Positions 35,091 through 44,353 are shown, numbered from the stretch's first letter. The stretch: DNA of 64,000 nucleotides from Pseudogracilibacillus sp037072025 (GCF_037072025.1 NZ_JAXHDD010000015.1:20484-84483); one strand, 5' to 3'. Program-made: numbers and translations. The notes: a model not told the origin generated them from the letters alone.

Positions 35091-35900
35091 TCGACTCGAC
35101 GTCTTGGAAAATGACTCGACATCTTGAAATTCGACTCGACATCTTGGAGAATGACTCGACATCTTGGAATTCGACTCGACATCTTGGAAATTGACTCGAC
35201 ATCTTGGAGAATGACTCGACATCTTGGAATTCGACTCGACGTCTTGGAAATTGACTCGACATCTTGGAATTCGACTCGACGTCTTGGAAAATGACTCGAC
35301 ATCTTGGAATTCGACTCGACGTCTTGGAAATTGACTCGACATCTTGGAATTCGACTCGACGTCTTGGAAAATGACTCGACATCTTGGAGAAGGACTCGAC
35401 ATCTTGGAAATTGACTCGACGTCTTGGAATTCGACTCGACGTCTTGGAAAATGACTCGACATCTTGGAATTCGACTCGACGTCTTGGAAAATGACTCGAC
35501 GTCTTGGAATTCGACTCGACATCTTGGAATTCGACTCGACGTCTTGGAATTCGACTCGACATCTTGAAAAATGACTCGACATCTTGGAAATCGACTCGAC
35601 ATCTTGGAAATTGACTCGACATCTTGGAGAATGACTCGACATCTTGGAAATCGACTCGACATCTTGAAAAATGACTCGACATCTTGGAAATTGACTCGAC
35701 ATCTTGGAGAATGACTCGACATCTTGGAGAATGACTCGACATCTTGGAAAATGACTCGACATCTTGAAAAATGACTCGACATCTTGGAATTCGACTCGAC
35801 GTCTTGGAAAATGACTCGACATCTTGAAATTCGACTCGACGTCTTGGAAAATGACTCGACATCTTGGAAATTGACTCGACATCTTGGAAATTGACTCGAT
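35091..35900. repeat. 20-bp tandem repeat array, about 40 copies
   Basis: Direct repeats with an exact 20-base period from 35101 to 35880 (39 units with no insertion or deletion), plus degenerate units at both ends. Consensus: GACTCGACRTCTTG followed by a 6-base variable part (mostly GAAAAT, GAATTC, GAAATT or GAGAAT). No stop codon occurs in any minus-strand frame, which makes three long spurious frames of 240-310 codons; none has a ribosome site and I do not call them genes. Not a CRISPR: the variable parts are too short and recur. Confidence 0.95.
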
Positions 35901-36048
35901 CATCTTGAAGAGCGAGAAATTCTTTCATAGTTATATCGCAGTTCACTTCATCTGTGAGAAATGTAACGCAACTGTATTAATATCATTTATTAGCCATCTT
36001 AATGTATAATCAATAAAGAATAATTTTTTTGTAGGAGTCGTAGATATT

Positions 36049-36936
36049 ATGTCAATTTTCACAGAGTATTATAAAGAAAAAGAAAACATAGGTCGTTTGT
36101 TAGTAAAATGCCCGAATAAACCAGGGATTGTAGCAGCATTATCGAAGTTTTTATTTGAGCATGGGGCGGATATTATTGAGTCAAGCCAATATTCAAGCGA
36201 TGATGAAAGTAATATGTTTTATATTCGTTTTGAATATTACTGTGATGGTCTTTCAGAAAAAAGTGCTCAAATGGAAGATGATTTTACTGAATTAGCAGAG
36301 AAGTTTAAGATGGATTTTACTTTCACATATAATAAAACCAAAAAACGAAGTGCCATTTTTGTTTCAAAAGAAACTCACTGTTTACTTGAGCTGTTATGGG
36401 AATGGCAAAGTGGCGATTTGGACACAGACATCCCACTCGTCATTAGTAATCATGAAACAGCAAGGGAAATCGTGGAGCCACTAGGAATTCCTTATTATTA
36501 TATCCCAGCAAATAAAGATATTAGAGAAGAAGTAGAAGCAAAACAGATTGAACTAATGGAAAAATATGAAATTGATGTTCTTATCTTAGCTCGATATATG
36601 CAAATTTTAACACCTAGTTTTGTAAAACGTTTTCCAAATAAAATAATCAACATCCACCACTCATTTTTACCTGCATTTATAGGTGCACACCCATATGAAC
36701 GCGCTTATGATCGTGGTGTAAAATTAATCGGTGCTACTTCTCATTACGTAACCAATGATTTGGATGAAGGACCAATTATTGAGCAAGATATTGAAAGGGT
36801 TGATCACCGAGACAATATCCCGTCACTTAAGAAAATAGGACAACAAGTAGAAAGAAGAGTTTTGGCACGTGCTGTTAAATGGCATTTACAAGATCGAATC
36901 ATCGTAAAAGATAATAAAACAATTGTGTTTCATTAA
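36049..36936 (+). CDS. purU: formyltetrahydrofolate deformylase
   Basis: 295 aa enzyme that hydrolyses 10-formyl-THF to THF and formate, balancing one-carbon pools. N-terminal ACT domain (residues 14-90, CPNKPGIVAALSKFLFEHGADI) and C-terminal formyl-transferase domain with NIHHSFLPAFIGAHPYERA and HYVTNDLDEGPIIEQD, which supply the Asn-His-Asp catalytic set. Length usual (about 290 aa). The AGGAG site is somewhat distant (about 12 bases) from the ATG. Single gene, flanked by repeats on both sides. Confidence 0.95.
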   Translation: MSIFTEYYKEKENIGRLLVKCPNKPGIVAALSKFLFEHGADIIESSQYSSDDESNMFYIRFEYYCDGLSEKSAQMEDDFTELAEKFKMDFTFTYNKTKKRSAIFVSKETHCLLELLWEWQSGDLDTDIPLVISNHETAREIVEPLGIPYYYIPANKDIREEVEAKQIELMEKYEIDVLILARYMQILTPSFVKRFPNKIINIHHSFLPAFIGAHPYERAYDRGVKLIGATSHYVTNDLDEGPIIEQDIERVDHRDNIPSLKKIGQQVERRVLARAVKWHLQDRIIVKDNKTIVFH

Positions 36937-36941
36937 ATTTA

Positions 36942-37173
36942 AGAGATTGGGACATAAGCTAGAAAGAGTTATTTAAACACGAATGACTAAGTTTATAATA
37001 GTCGCTACAGAAATATACTCCGCTTTCCACCAGCGCTGATAAGACCCTTCAGGCTTCGCCTTTCAGTGCCTTATCAAAGCTTTTCTTCTGACTGGAGTCT
37101 CCGTATATTTCTTTCGCTAACTTGAAATATTGTTCGTGTTTTATATCTACTATTTTGTTTTGTCCCAACCTCT
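36942..37173. mobile_element. MITE-like element with TTGGGACA terminal inverted repeats
   Basis: 232 bp bounded by AGAGATTGGGACATAA on the left and AGAGGTTGGGACAAAA (read inwards) on the right; 14 of 16 terminal bases match. The interior is itself a palindromic repeat related to 31008-31135 (GGAGACTCC and GGAAAGCGGAGTATATTTC motifs). No open frame. Its right end abuts, and may truncate, the DUF3221 pseudogene. Confidence 0.7.
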
Positions 37174-37175
37174 AT

Positions 37176-37495
37176 TCTTTATTTCAATTAATTTTACAGA
37201 TATAGCTTTTCCTTGCCCGGGATAAGAAGTTGCAACCTCTCCTTAATACAACCTGGACATAGTCATCAATTTGAAATTCTTCTTCATCTTCATACTGAAA
37301 AGCCACAAGAGGCAAAGCAGGTTGCGAATCAAGCAATTTTTCATATGTAAGTTTCTAGCCATCTGCTAGCTTCTTCTTCAGTTGCTCCCTCAGCTAGGAG
37401 GAAACTATTTTCATTGACTCCCATAATATATCCATCTATTTTTTGACCGTTACAACCGCTAAAAAGCAAATAGCAAAAATTAATTGTCGACGCAT
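37176..37495 (-). pseudogene. decayed DUF3221-type lipoprotein gene
   Basis: Minus-strand remnant starting at ATG 37493-37495 (AGATAGGT before it): MRRQLIFAICFL, then after a shift in a T run a lipobox FSGCNGQ, KIDGYIMGVNENSFLLAEG, an interrupted middle, LPLVAFQYEDEEEFQIDDYVQV and, in another frame, GEVATSYPGQGKAISVKLIEIK. These are the parts of a DUF3221 protein in order. At least two frameshifts and a stop are present, and the element at 36942-37173 lies at its 3' end. Confidence 0.7.
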
Positions 37496-37561
37496 ACCTA
37501 TCTTCCTTAGTATGTGACAAAATCTTGACAACATCCCCTTTTTCTAGTAATCTACTAAATA

Positions 37562-37589
37562 CGTTTACGTAATTATAATATAGTTAACA
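37562..37589. promoter_or_regulatory. BirA-like operator upstream of bioY
   Basis: CGTTTAC-N14-GTTAACA, a dyad close to the Bacillus BirA operator (TTGTTAAC-N14/15-GTTAACAA; family knowledge), 23 bases before the bioY start and covering a TATAAT sequence at 37574-37579. The left half is imperfect. Confidence 0.5.
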
Positions 37590-37611
37590 TACATATAAGG
37601 AGGAAAGTAAA

Positions 37612-38175
37612 TTGAATAACTCTAAACTACAGATGATGATTGTAACAGCATTATTCGCAGCAATTGTAGGAATACTTGCTCAAGTTACAATACCTTTACC
37701 GCTCGTTCCAATTACTGGACAAACGCTGGCAATTGGTCTTGCTGCTACTATTTTAGGTTCACGTTATGGTACGTTATCTTCTGTTCTTTATCTTATAATT
37801 GGAGCAATAGGTATTCCAGTATTTTCACAAATGTCAGCTGGTCTAGGAGTAATTTTTGGACCAACAGGTGGATTTATTGTCGGCTTCATTCCAACAGCTT
37901 ATGCGATCGGGCTATACTTAGAAAAAACGAAATTCAATGTCATTAATGCATTTATCGCAAATATCATTGGAATGTTTATCACCTTAATTATTGGAACTGT
38001 CTGGTTAAAAATGGTTGCTAACTTGTCATGGACCGCAGCATTCTTAGGAGGATTTGCTCCATTTATTGTTGGAGGAATAATCAAAGCGATTCTTGCCGCA
38101 TGGATTGGTATCACCGTCCGTAAAAGACTGGAATCGGCTAATATTTTATACGTTCCCGTTAAAAAAGCAAGCTGA
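37612..38175 (+). CDS. bioY: biotin transporter BioY
   Basis: 187 aa biotin-binding S component of an ECF transporter, with six helices. Conserved blocks are present: VTIPLPLVPITGQTLAIGLAA, the GAIGIPVFS segment, GPTGGFIVGFIP and a C-terminal GGIIKAILAAWIG. TTG start with an excellent AAGGAGG site. No dedicated ATPase adjoins it; BioY either works alone or shares the general ECF module. A BirA-like operator lies upstream, and a terminator follows. Confidence 0.95.
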   Translation: MNNSKLQMMIVTALFAAIVGILAQVTIPLPLVPITGQTLAIGLAATILGSRYGTLSSVLYLIIGAIGIPVFSQMSAGLGVIFGPTGGFIVGFIPTAYAIGLYLEKTKFNVINAFIANIIGMFITLIIGTVWLKMVANLSWTAAFLGGFAPFIVGGIIKAILAAWIGITVRKRLESANILYVPVKKAS

Positions 38176-38184
38176 ATTTAGAGG

Positions 38185-38215
38185 AGCGTGCCGGCACAGC
38201 CAAGCACGCTTTTTA
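38185..38215. terminator. bidirectional terminator between bioY and the EamA gene
   Basis: Arms AGCGTGC / GCACGCT followed by TTTTTAT on the plus strand, between converging genes. Confidence 0.8.
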
Positions 38216-38218
38216 TCC

Positions 38219-39124
38219 TCACCTTGACTTTAATCTTCTTTTCCTAATTAAGTACTCAACAGTTCCCGAACCAATAAACACTCCTACTAAAATAAATACC
38301 AGTCCAATATAATGATTTTTCATAATCGGTTCACCTAAAAATAATGATGCACCTAATAAAGCAAACAAAGTGTTTAAGTTTACAAAAATGGTCGTCTCCG
38401 TTGGTCCAACATTTTTTATTGCAAAATTATAGATCATATGTCCAAAGGCCGTTGCAATAATCGCACTAAATAGAAAAATACTTCCTAACTTCCATGTAAA
38501 TAATTGCGTTAGCTGCGTTAAATCGCCCTCAAGTATACAACTAATAATAAAAATAAATACAGAGCCAACTAAAAGCATATAACCAGTAAGTAAACGTGGA
38601 TCAAAAGTAGGATTTAACTTACTAATCAAAATAAAACTAAATGCTTGCATAAACATTGATAAAAAGATCATTAAATCCCCAATAGAAACAGCTTCAAGCC
38701 CTTCAGCACCTGCTAAAGATGTAGTTAATATCCCGATAAAGCCTAATAAAAATCCCAGTGCACGAAGTCGAGAGATACGATCCCGTAAAATAATGATCGA
38801 TAAAACCATTGTCACTAGCGGAGCAGCACCTAAGATAATCCCTGCATTCACACCAGATGTTCGAGTTAATCCTAATGCTAAAAAAGTGTGGTGAAAAGCC
38901 ACATTGAAAATTGTAATAATGAGAATTGTTTTCCATTCATTTTTTGTAGGTAATCGAAAGATACCAAGCAATTTGGTAATCACAAGTACAGCTATTCCCG
39001 CTAAAAAAATTCGTGCAGCTGTTAATGTGATTGGTTCAATACTATTTACAAGTACGACAAGCGCCGATAAATTAAACCCCCAAACTGCCATAACGAAAAA
39101 TAATAGTGTGTAAATTCGTGCCAA
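38219..39124 (-). CDS. EamA/DMT family transporter
   Basis: 301 aa inner-membrane permease with ten predicted helices in two EamA repeats (residues 1-140 and 150-290). The WGFNLSALVVL start, RIFLAGIAVLV, and GPTETTIFVNLNTLFALLGASLFLGEP segment in the second repeat are typical. Such proteins export metabolites or amino acids; the substrate is unknown. Monocistronic. Confidence 0.88.
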   Translation of the reverse strand: MARIYTLLFFVMAVWGFNLSALVVLVNSIEPITLTAARIFLAGIAVLVITKLLGIFRLPTKNEWKTILIITIFNVAFHHTFLALGLTRTSGVNAGIILGAAPLVTMVLSIIILRDRISRLRALGFLLGFIGILTTSLAGAEGLEAVSIGDLMIFLSMFMQAFSFILISKLNPTFDPRLLTGYMLLVGSVFIFIISCILEGDLTQLTQLFTWKLGSIFLFSAIIATAFGHMIYNFAIKNVGPTETTIFVNLNTLFALLGASLFLGEPIMKNHYIGLVFILVGVFIGSGTVEYLIRKRRLKSR

Positions 39125-39175
39125 ATAATCACCTAGTTTCTCTTAACATTCCTGTTGCTGTCCCTAATTTAAATT

Positions 39176-39230
39176 GAAAAATCGTTGAGATAAGCGACTT
39201 CCGTGTAAAGAAGCCAATTCAACGATTTTC
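39176..39230 (-). terminator. long hairpin terminator after rpoN
   Basis: Arms GAAAATCGTTGA / TCAACGATTTTTC around a 30-base internal region (which has its own weak pairing), with T residues following on the minus strand. Confidence 0.6.
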
Positions 39231-39280
39231 ACATAATTTTATACTTACTATTCTAGTATAGCATTTATTCTTCTTCTATT

Positions 39281-40579
39281 TTAGATTTTTCTTTTCGTAG
39301 ATGACGGAATATGAAGCTCTTCGCGATATTTGGCTACAGTTCTCCGTGATATAACAATCTTTTTTTCCTGTTTAAACAAATCAGAAATTTTCTGATCTGA
39401 AAGAGGTTTTTGCTTATCCTCATTATCGATCATTTCCACTAATAATGCTTTTACCTTAGATTGCGATGTACTTTTTCCATCTTTTGTGGCTAACTTTTTT
39501 GAAAATAATTTTCTTAAATCAAAAGTCCCCACCGGTGTTTGAACAACCTTATTCATTGTTGCACGGCTAACTGTCGATTCATGCATGCCAATTTCATCTG
39601 CAACTTCTTTTAATGTTAAAGCTTCTAATGCAATAGGCGAACCAATACTCAAGTATGCATGCTGCCGATTTACGATCACATCCATTATTTTCAAAATTGT
39701 CGTTCTCCGTTGTTCAATACTTTTTATTAGCCAGTGGAATTTTTGAAAGTGATTGTCAACATATTTCGATAACTCATTGACATGTTTACATTCATTTGAA
39801 TACGTATAATTAAATTTAATTTCAGGTAAATAATAATCATTTAAAGATATAGAAAATTGATTCGATTCTTCTAATCTATCAATAAAAATATCTGGAATGA
39901 CATATTCTGCTTTTTCCCCTTCTAATTGATCTACTGGTTTAGGGTTCAATGTTTGGATCATCTTAATTAAATCTTTTATCTTTTGCAACGAAACATTTAA
40001 ATCTTCTGCAATAATGTCCCATTCGTTTTCGGCAATATTGGTTAGATGATTTTCTATAATAGTAACTAACATTCCATTTCCCGGATATTTCTTCTTCGCT
40101 TGTATAACGAGACATTCATACAAATCAACTGCTCCAATTCCAGCAGGTTCGAGTTGATGGAGAATATTTTTCGCCCGATAAACTTCTTTTTCACTTATTC
40201 CTAAATGATCGCAAACCTCTTCATCTGTTATAGTTAAATAGCCTTGTTCATTAATATTATAGATGAGATACTCCATTATAGTTCTCTCAAAATCCGTTAA
40301 GTCATAATCCACCAATTGCTCCATTAATTGATCATATAATGTTTTTTTATCGCTAACAGAATAATCAATCGGATTTGCTGAGTCTACACCTGTACGTCTA
40401 ATGTTTATAGGGGTGTCGTGATCTTTCTCGATTAGTTCAATAAAAGGGTTTTCTTCTGCTTTTTCACGGATAAACTGCATTAACTCATATGTTGAAAGTT
40501 GTAAAAGTTCAATCGCTTGACGAAGTTCTGTAGTCATTATCATTTTCAACATCTGTCTCTGTTCCAAGACAATTCTCAT
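39281..40579 (-). CDS. rpoN: RNA polymerase sigma-54 factor
   Basis: 432 aa sigma factor of the RpoN/SigL family. N-terminal activator-interacting region (LEQRQMLKMIMTTELRQAIELLQLS), core-binding domain with GIGAVDLYECL, and DNA-binding domain with the LTLKEVADEIGMHESTVSRAT helix-turn-helix and the RpoN box SRRTVAKYRE near the C terminus. Of two adjacent ATGs I chose the second, which is better spaced from GGGAGGG. No sigma-54 activator gene is in the window; BlaRI, LytTR and NarL regulators here are not of that kind. Confidence 0.95.
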   Translation of the reverse strand: MRIVLEQRQMLKMIMTTELRQAIELLQLSTYELMQFIREKAEENPFIELIEKDHDTPINIRRTGVDSANPIDYSVSDKKTLYDQLMEQLVDYDLTDFERTIMEYLIYNINEQGYLTITDEEVCDHLGISEKEVYRAKNILHQLEPAGIGAVDLYECLVIQAKKKYPGNGMLVTIIENHLTNIAENEWDIIAEDLNVSLQKIKDLIKMIQTLNPKPVDQLEGEKAEYVIPDIFIDRLEESNQFSISLNDYYLPEIKFNYTYSNECKHVNELSKYVDNHFQKFHWLIKSIEQRRTTILKIMDVIVNRQHAYLSIGSPIALEALTLKEVADEIGMHESTVSRATMNKVVQTPVGTFDLRKLFSKKLATKDGKSTSQSKVKALLVEMIDNEDKQKPLSDQKISDLFKQEKKIVISRRTVAKYREELHIPSSTKRKI

Positions 40580-40646
40580 CATTTATCCCTCCCAAAATGA
40601 CCCCCCTATGAACATTAAAGCGCTACCAATTTTGTGTAAAAAATTA

Positions 40647-41186
40647 TTATTTAATTAACTTACTAATCTCTTTAAATCTAGGATGTTCAGCTGTCTCCAT
40701 TAACTCAAAAAGTGCCATTTCTACAGATGTAACTGCTGCTCCAAGCGATTTCATTTTTTCAAGTCCGATTTCTTTATTTTCTTTCGTTCTAGAAGACACT
40801 CCGTCAACGACTACTTCTACATGTTTTCCTTGATTTAATAATTCACTCACTGTTTGATACACACAAACATGAGTTTCAATACCTGCAACGAGAAATGAAC
40901 TTTTTCCAAGTTTTTTTAGTTCTTCTTGGAAGTTCTCATTCTTGCATGCACTAAACGTCATTTTATCGATTGGGTCGTTCGCTGTTAAATGCTGTTTAAT
41001 TTCTTCAGCAGTTGGGCCAAGACCTTTTGGATATTGTTCAAGCCATAGAATCGGTATATCAAGAAGCCCCGCTCCCTTAATTAAGCTTTCTAATTTCGCA
41101 ATAAGTTCTTCACTTTGATATATAATTCTGGCAAGCTTACCTTGAACATCAATAATCACAAGCGCCGTATCGTTTACTTTTAACAT
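40647..41186 (-). CDS. isochorismatase-like cysteine hydrolase
   Basis: 179 aa hydrolase of the isochorismatase/nicotinamidase superfamily. Catalytic triad candidates: Asp in LVIIDVQG, Lys in DKMTFSAC, and Cys in GIETHVCVYQT, which also has the usual non-proline cis-peptide context. Homologues of this length (YcaC-like) have unknown substrates. ATG at 41186 has AAGGGG at 9 bases; the TTG three codons earlier is too close to it. Stands alone between rpoN and a TatD gene. Confidence 0.85.
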   Translation of the reverse strand: MLKVNDTALVIIDVQGKLARIIYQSEELIAKLESLIKGAGLLDIPILWLEQYPKGLGPTAEEIKQHLTANDPIDKMTFSACKNENFQEELKKLGKSSFLVAGIETHVCVYQTVSELLNQGKHVEVVVDGVSSRTKENKEIGLEKMKSLGAAVTSVEMALFELMETAEHPRFKEISKLIK

Positions 41187-41237
41187 ATTATTCAACCCCT
41201 TATTTTATACATTATATATATCTTAACATAAATGCTA

Positions 41238-42017
41238 TCAATCATTTAAAAAGAAGTCGATAGTTGTATTAAAAATAGATTGATAAACTTCTTCAAGTGG
41301 AAGTTTTTTTACTTGAGCTATTTTGCGTATCGACATATGCATCATTTTGGGATGGGTCATCTGACCTTTGAACTGTCCGCTGAATGTCCATGGTCCATCC
41401 GTCTCTACCATTATTAACGGTAGTGGATATTGTTTCACTAATGTTCGTGTTCTTTTTTTATAACAAATATCTGGAGTTACGGAGATATGATATTTATTAG
41501 CAAATATTCGTTCAATTGTTTGATTATCTCCTTTAAACCAATGGAAATGGGCTTGTTTAACAGAATGTTTTTCAAGTAAGTCACAAGCGATCAGAGCATC
41601 TTCATACACGGCATGTAATATTATCGGCTTCTCATATTTTTTTGCTAGTTTAATGAAATATTCTAGCAGCTCAATATAGGCTTCAATTTTTACTGAGGGA
41701 TCTTCTTGTTTAAGATAAAAGGGAAGACCAACTTCACCAATCGCAACCATTTCATTTGCATGTTGCTCAATAAACTGAGTCAACTCAATGACTTCCATTT
41801 CACTAGGATTTGCTTGTTCCGGATGAAACCCAAATGCTGGTTTTATCGCTTTATATTTACTTGCTAGTTTTTGAACTTGCTTAACTGAAGATAAATTTTT
41901 TGATACTGATATTAGAGAATCAATTTGATCCTTCTCTAAATCGTTTAAAATTCTAATTTGATCTTGTTCTTTATAATTATCGATATGAATATGTGCATCA
42001 ATTATTTTTTTGAACAT
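41238..42017 (-). CDS. TatD family metal-dependent hydrolase
   Basis: About 259 aa TIM-barrel hydrolase. Metal ligands: DAHIHID at the N terminus, GEVGLPF, LHAVYED, HFHWFKGD and ETDGPWTF. TatD proteins are Mg-dependent 3'-5' nucleases or deacylases; this shorter, diverged branch could act on other substrates. ATG at 42017 is preceded by AAAGGTGG at 7 bases; the open frame extends to 42053 without a ribosome site. Confidence 0.82.
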   Translation of the reverse strand: MFKKIIDAHIHIDNYKEQDQIRILNDLEKDQIDSLISVSKNLSSVKQVQKLASKYKAIKPAFGFHPEQANPSEMEVIELTQFIEQHANEMVAIGEVGLPFYLKQEDPSVKIEAYIELLEYFIKLAKKYEKPIILHAVYEDALIACDLLEKHSVKQAHFHWFKGDNQTIERIFANKYHISVTPDICYKKRTRTLVKQYPLPLIMVETDGPWTFSGQFKGQMTHPKMMHMSIRKIAQVKKLPLEEVYQSIFNTTIDFFLND

Positions 42018-42270
42018 GTCTGAGCCACCTTTAGATTTTCCGATTAAAAACAATATTAGTTCTTTTCATTCTACCATCTCTGTATCTTAACGCAATCTGT
42101 TTCTAAAATTTGCTCATCTGTACTATAACAACATATCTTTTTTGGGTCTTTTGTGTTACAATAGGTATTAGTCTGGTAATTACTTTAATTCGGACAGATT
42201 ACTAGTTTTTTTGCGATCAACTAGGGATCTGTCGTTTTACGTTTCAATAATTATATAGGAGTGTTGTAAA

Positions 42271-44022
42271 TTGTTTAGAGATGATCGCTTTAAAGGAATA
42301 ACAACAAGCGATTTGAGAAAGGACTTAATCGCTGGTATCACAGTTGGTGTCGTTGCTATTCCGCTCGGTATGGCGTTTGCTATTGCCTCAGGTGTAAGTC
42401 CGGAATATGGAATTTACACGACGATAATAGCCGGATTAATTGTAGCTATCTTCGGTGGCTCGCACTTTCAAATCGCTGGACCAACTGGTGCGTTTATTCC
42501 AATTCTACTAGCAATCGTTTTACAGTACGGTTATGAGGATTTATTAATCGCCGGAATGCTAGCTGGTATTATGCTTATCCTCATGAGTGTGTTTAAATTT
42601 GGTAGTTTAATAACGTATATACCTAGGTCTGTTACAATAGGATTTACGTCAGGGATAGCAGTAATTATTTTTTCTGGACAAATCGAGAACTTTTTAGGTC
42701 TTGAAAACGTAGAAAGTAAACAATATTTCCACGAAACGATTCTCGAACTTTTTCACAAGTTCCATACGGTAAATATCTTTAGCATCGTTATTGCAATAAT
42801 CGGATTGCTCATTATTATTTTTGTCCCAAGGTTTTTTCCTAGGGTTCCAGTTCTGTTAGTCGCTCTAGTAATCCCAGCGATAATTAGTTATTTTTTATTC
42901 CCTGGAAAAGTTGCTACCATTGGATCTGCATTTGGAGGAATCCCACAGTCTTTCCCGGGATTTCATTTTCCGGAAATCACCTTTGATAAATTGTTATACC
43001 TCTGGCAACCAGCCTTTGCGATTGCCATGCTCGGAGGAATCGAATCACTTTTATCCGCTGTTGTAGCAGATGGAATGACAGGTAAACAGCATAAGTCTAA
43101 CCGAGAATTATTTGGACAAGGATTAGCTAATATCGTTACACCTTTCTTTGGTGGAATACCCGCTACAGGAGCAATTGCAAGGACCGCTACGAATATCAAA
43201 AGTGGAGCAATTAGCCCGTTTTCTGGAATATTCCAAAGTGTATTCGTATTACTGACACTTTTATTATTTGCACCTTTTGCTTCCCATGTTCCATTAGCAA
43301 GTATGGCACCAATCTTGATGGTTGTAGCATTTAATATGAGTGAATATAAATCATTTGGTTCCATTCTAAAGCTACGTACATCGGATTCTTTAGTTTTAGT
43401 TACTACTTTTTTACTTACTGTCTTTGTAAACTTAACGATCGCAGTACCGATCGGATTATTACTTGCAATGGTATCTTTTGTGAAAAGAATAAGTGGTGTT
43501 TTACGAGTAAAAGACATTATACCTATACAATTTGCTAACGGACAAGGGCGAGGTAAAGGTGAAAGAGCGGAATACAGTTGTCCGAAGATTGCTAGTTTTA
43601 CAATTCACGGTCCACTATTTTTCGGTGCAGCAGATCGTTTTGAATCAACATTATCGAGCTCGATTCGTAAACGCCCATCTGTCTTAATTTTAAAAATGCG
43701 ACACGTCTCCATGATCGATGTGACAGGTGAAGCGAATTTATCTCGATTTGTTAAAGACTTCATTAAAAAGAAAGGAACTGTTCTGATCACTGAACTTCGA
43801 AAGGAACCTTTAAACATGTTAAAACGAAGTGGACTCTATGATGTAATAGGATCTGATAACTTCTTTGATGATACTACAGATGCGATTAATTATGCTTTAA
43901 AAATTACTGATGTAAAGAAATGTCCATATTGTAGTAAACTACCTGACGGAGGTTGTCGTGTATTTAAAAGAATGGAAAATGTTCAGGTACAAATGGAAAG
44001 TGCCGCAACAGAAGCGGAATAA
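42271..44022 (+). CDS. SulP family anion transporter with STAS domain and cysteine-rich tail
   Basis: 583 aa SLC26/SulP transporter (sulfate, bicarbonate or dicarboxylate). Residues 1-410 form the membrane part with the GITVGVVAIPLGMAFAIASG and the GPTGAFIPILL motifs; residues 440-550 are a STAS domain (FTIHGPLFFGAADRF, LILKMRHVSMIDVTGEANL). After the STAS domain comes a tail with KCPYCSKLPDGGC, four cysteines able to bind a metal, not usual for the family. TTG start with an AGGAG site. Monocistronic. Confidence 0.9.
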   Translation: MFRDDRFKGITTSDLRKDLIAGITVGVVAIPLGMAFAIASGVSPEYGIYTTIIAGLIVAIFGGSHFQIAGPTGAFIPILLAIVLQYGYEDLLIAGMLAGIMLILMSVFKFGSLITYIPRSVTIGFTSGIAVIIFSGQIENFLGLENVESKQYFHETILELFHKFHTVNIFSIVIAIIGLLIIIFVPRFFPRVPVLLVALVIPAIISYFLFPGKVATIGSAFGGIPQSFPGFHFPEITFDKLLYLWQPAFAIAMLGGIESLLSAVVADGMTGKQHKSNRELFGQGLANIVTPFFGGIPATGAIARTATNIKSGAISPFSGIFQSVFVLLTLLLFAPFASHVPLASMAPILMVVAFNMSEYKSFGSILKLRTSDSLVLVTTFLLTVFVNLTIAVPIGLLLAMVSFVKRISGVLRVKDIIPIQFANGQGRGKGERAEYSCPKIASFTIHGPLFFGAADRFESTLSSSIRKRPSVLILKMRHVSMIDVTGEANLSRFVKDFIKKKGTVLITELRKEPLNMLKRSGLYDVIGSDNFFDDTTDAINYALKITDVKKCPYCSKLPDGGCRVFKRMENVQVQMESAATEAE

Positions 44023-44127
44023 GCTATAGTAGTGAGGCATGCAGGGATGTGATTCCGTAAGTTGGGATTACACTTTGCATGCCACTTATTTTAGCTACCA
44101 GACTTTATGTGGCGTGAGTGACTAAAT

Positions 44128-44252
44128 ATCTTTTACTGTCACTAAGCATAACGGTGGAGACACCGCACATCTTTTATAGCCACTATGCACGACAGCGGAG
44201 CCACTTCGCATCTTTTCTAGCTACTAAGAGCATAACGAGTGGGCTGCTTTGC
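44128..44252. repeat. tandem repeat of 41 bp, three copies
   Basis: Units begin with ATCTTTT at 44128, 44169 and 44210 and contain a CAC/TAGC-CACTA-GCAT-ACG core; they are imperfect copies. They fill the space after the SulP gene. Nothing else is seen between 44023 and 44299. Confidence 0.6.
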
Positions 44253-44299
44253 AACTTCACCAGTAGGGTAATCCCAATAATGGATCCCTTTATACACTA

Positions 44300-44337
44300 A
44301 AAACCAACTATCACATAACGTGATAGTTGGTTTTTTT
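44300..44337. terminator. bidirectional terminator between the SulP and acetate symporter genes
   Basis: Perfect arms AACCAACTATCAC / GTGATAGTTGGTT with a 5-base loop and a seven-T tail on the plus strand; A residues on the left side give a T tail for the minus strand too. Confidence 0.9.
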
Positions 44338-44353
44338 GGTTTACTAAAACAAT

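Noticed and set aside
35091..35900. CRISPR array
   Set aside because: The constant part is 14 bases and the variable part only 6 bases with the same few words recurring; no cas genes are in the window.
35014..35946. Three long minus-strand open frames (242-310 codons) in the 20-bp repeat
   Set aside because: All three frames are open because the unit has no stop codon on that strand and 20 is not a multiple of 3; there is no ribosome site or signal, and the translation is a simple repeat.
42160..42262. Attenuator or riboswitch before the SulP gene
   Set aside because: A GTAAT/ATTAC stem followed by seven T residues is present, but the stem is only 5-6 bp with a 19-base loop and no known aptamer pattern is visible.
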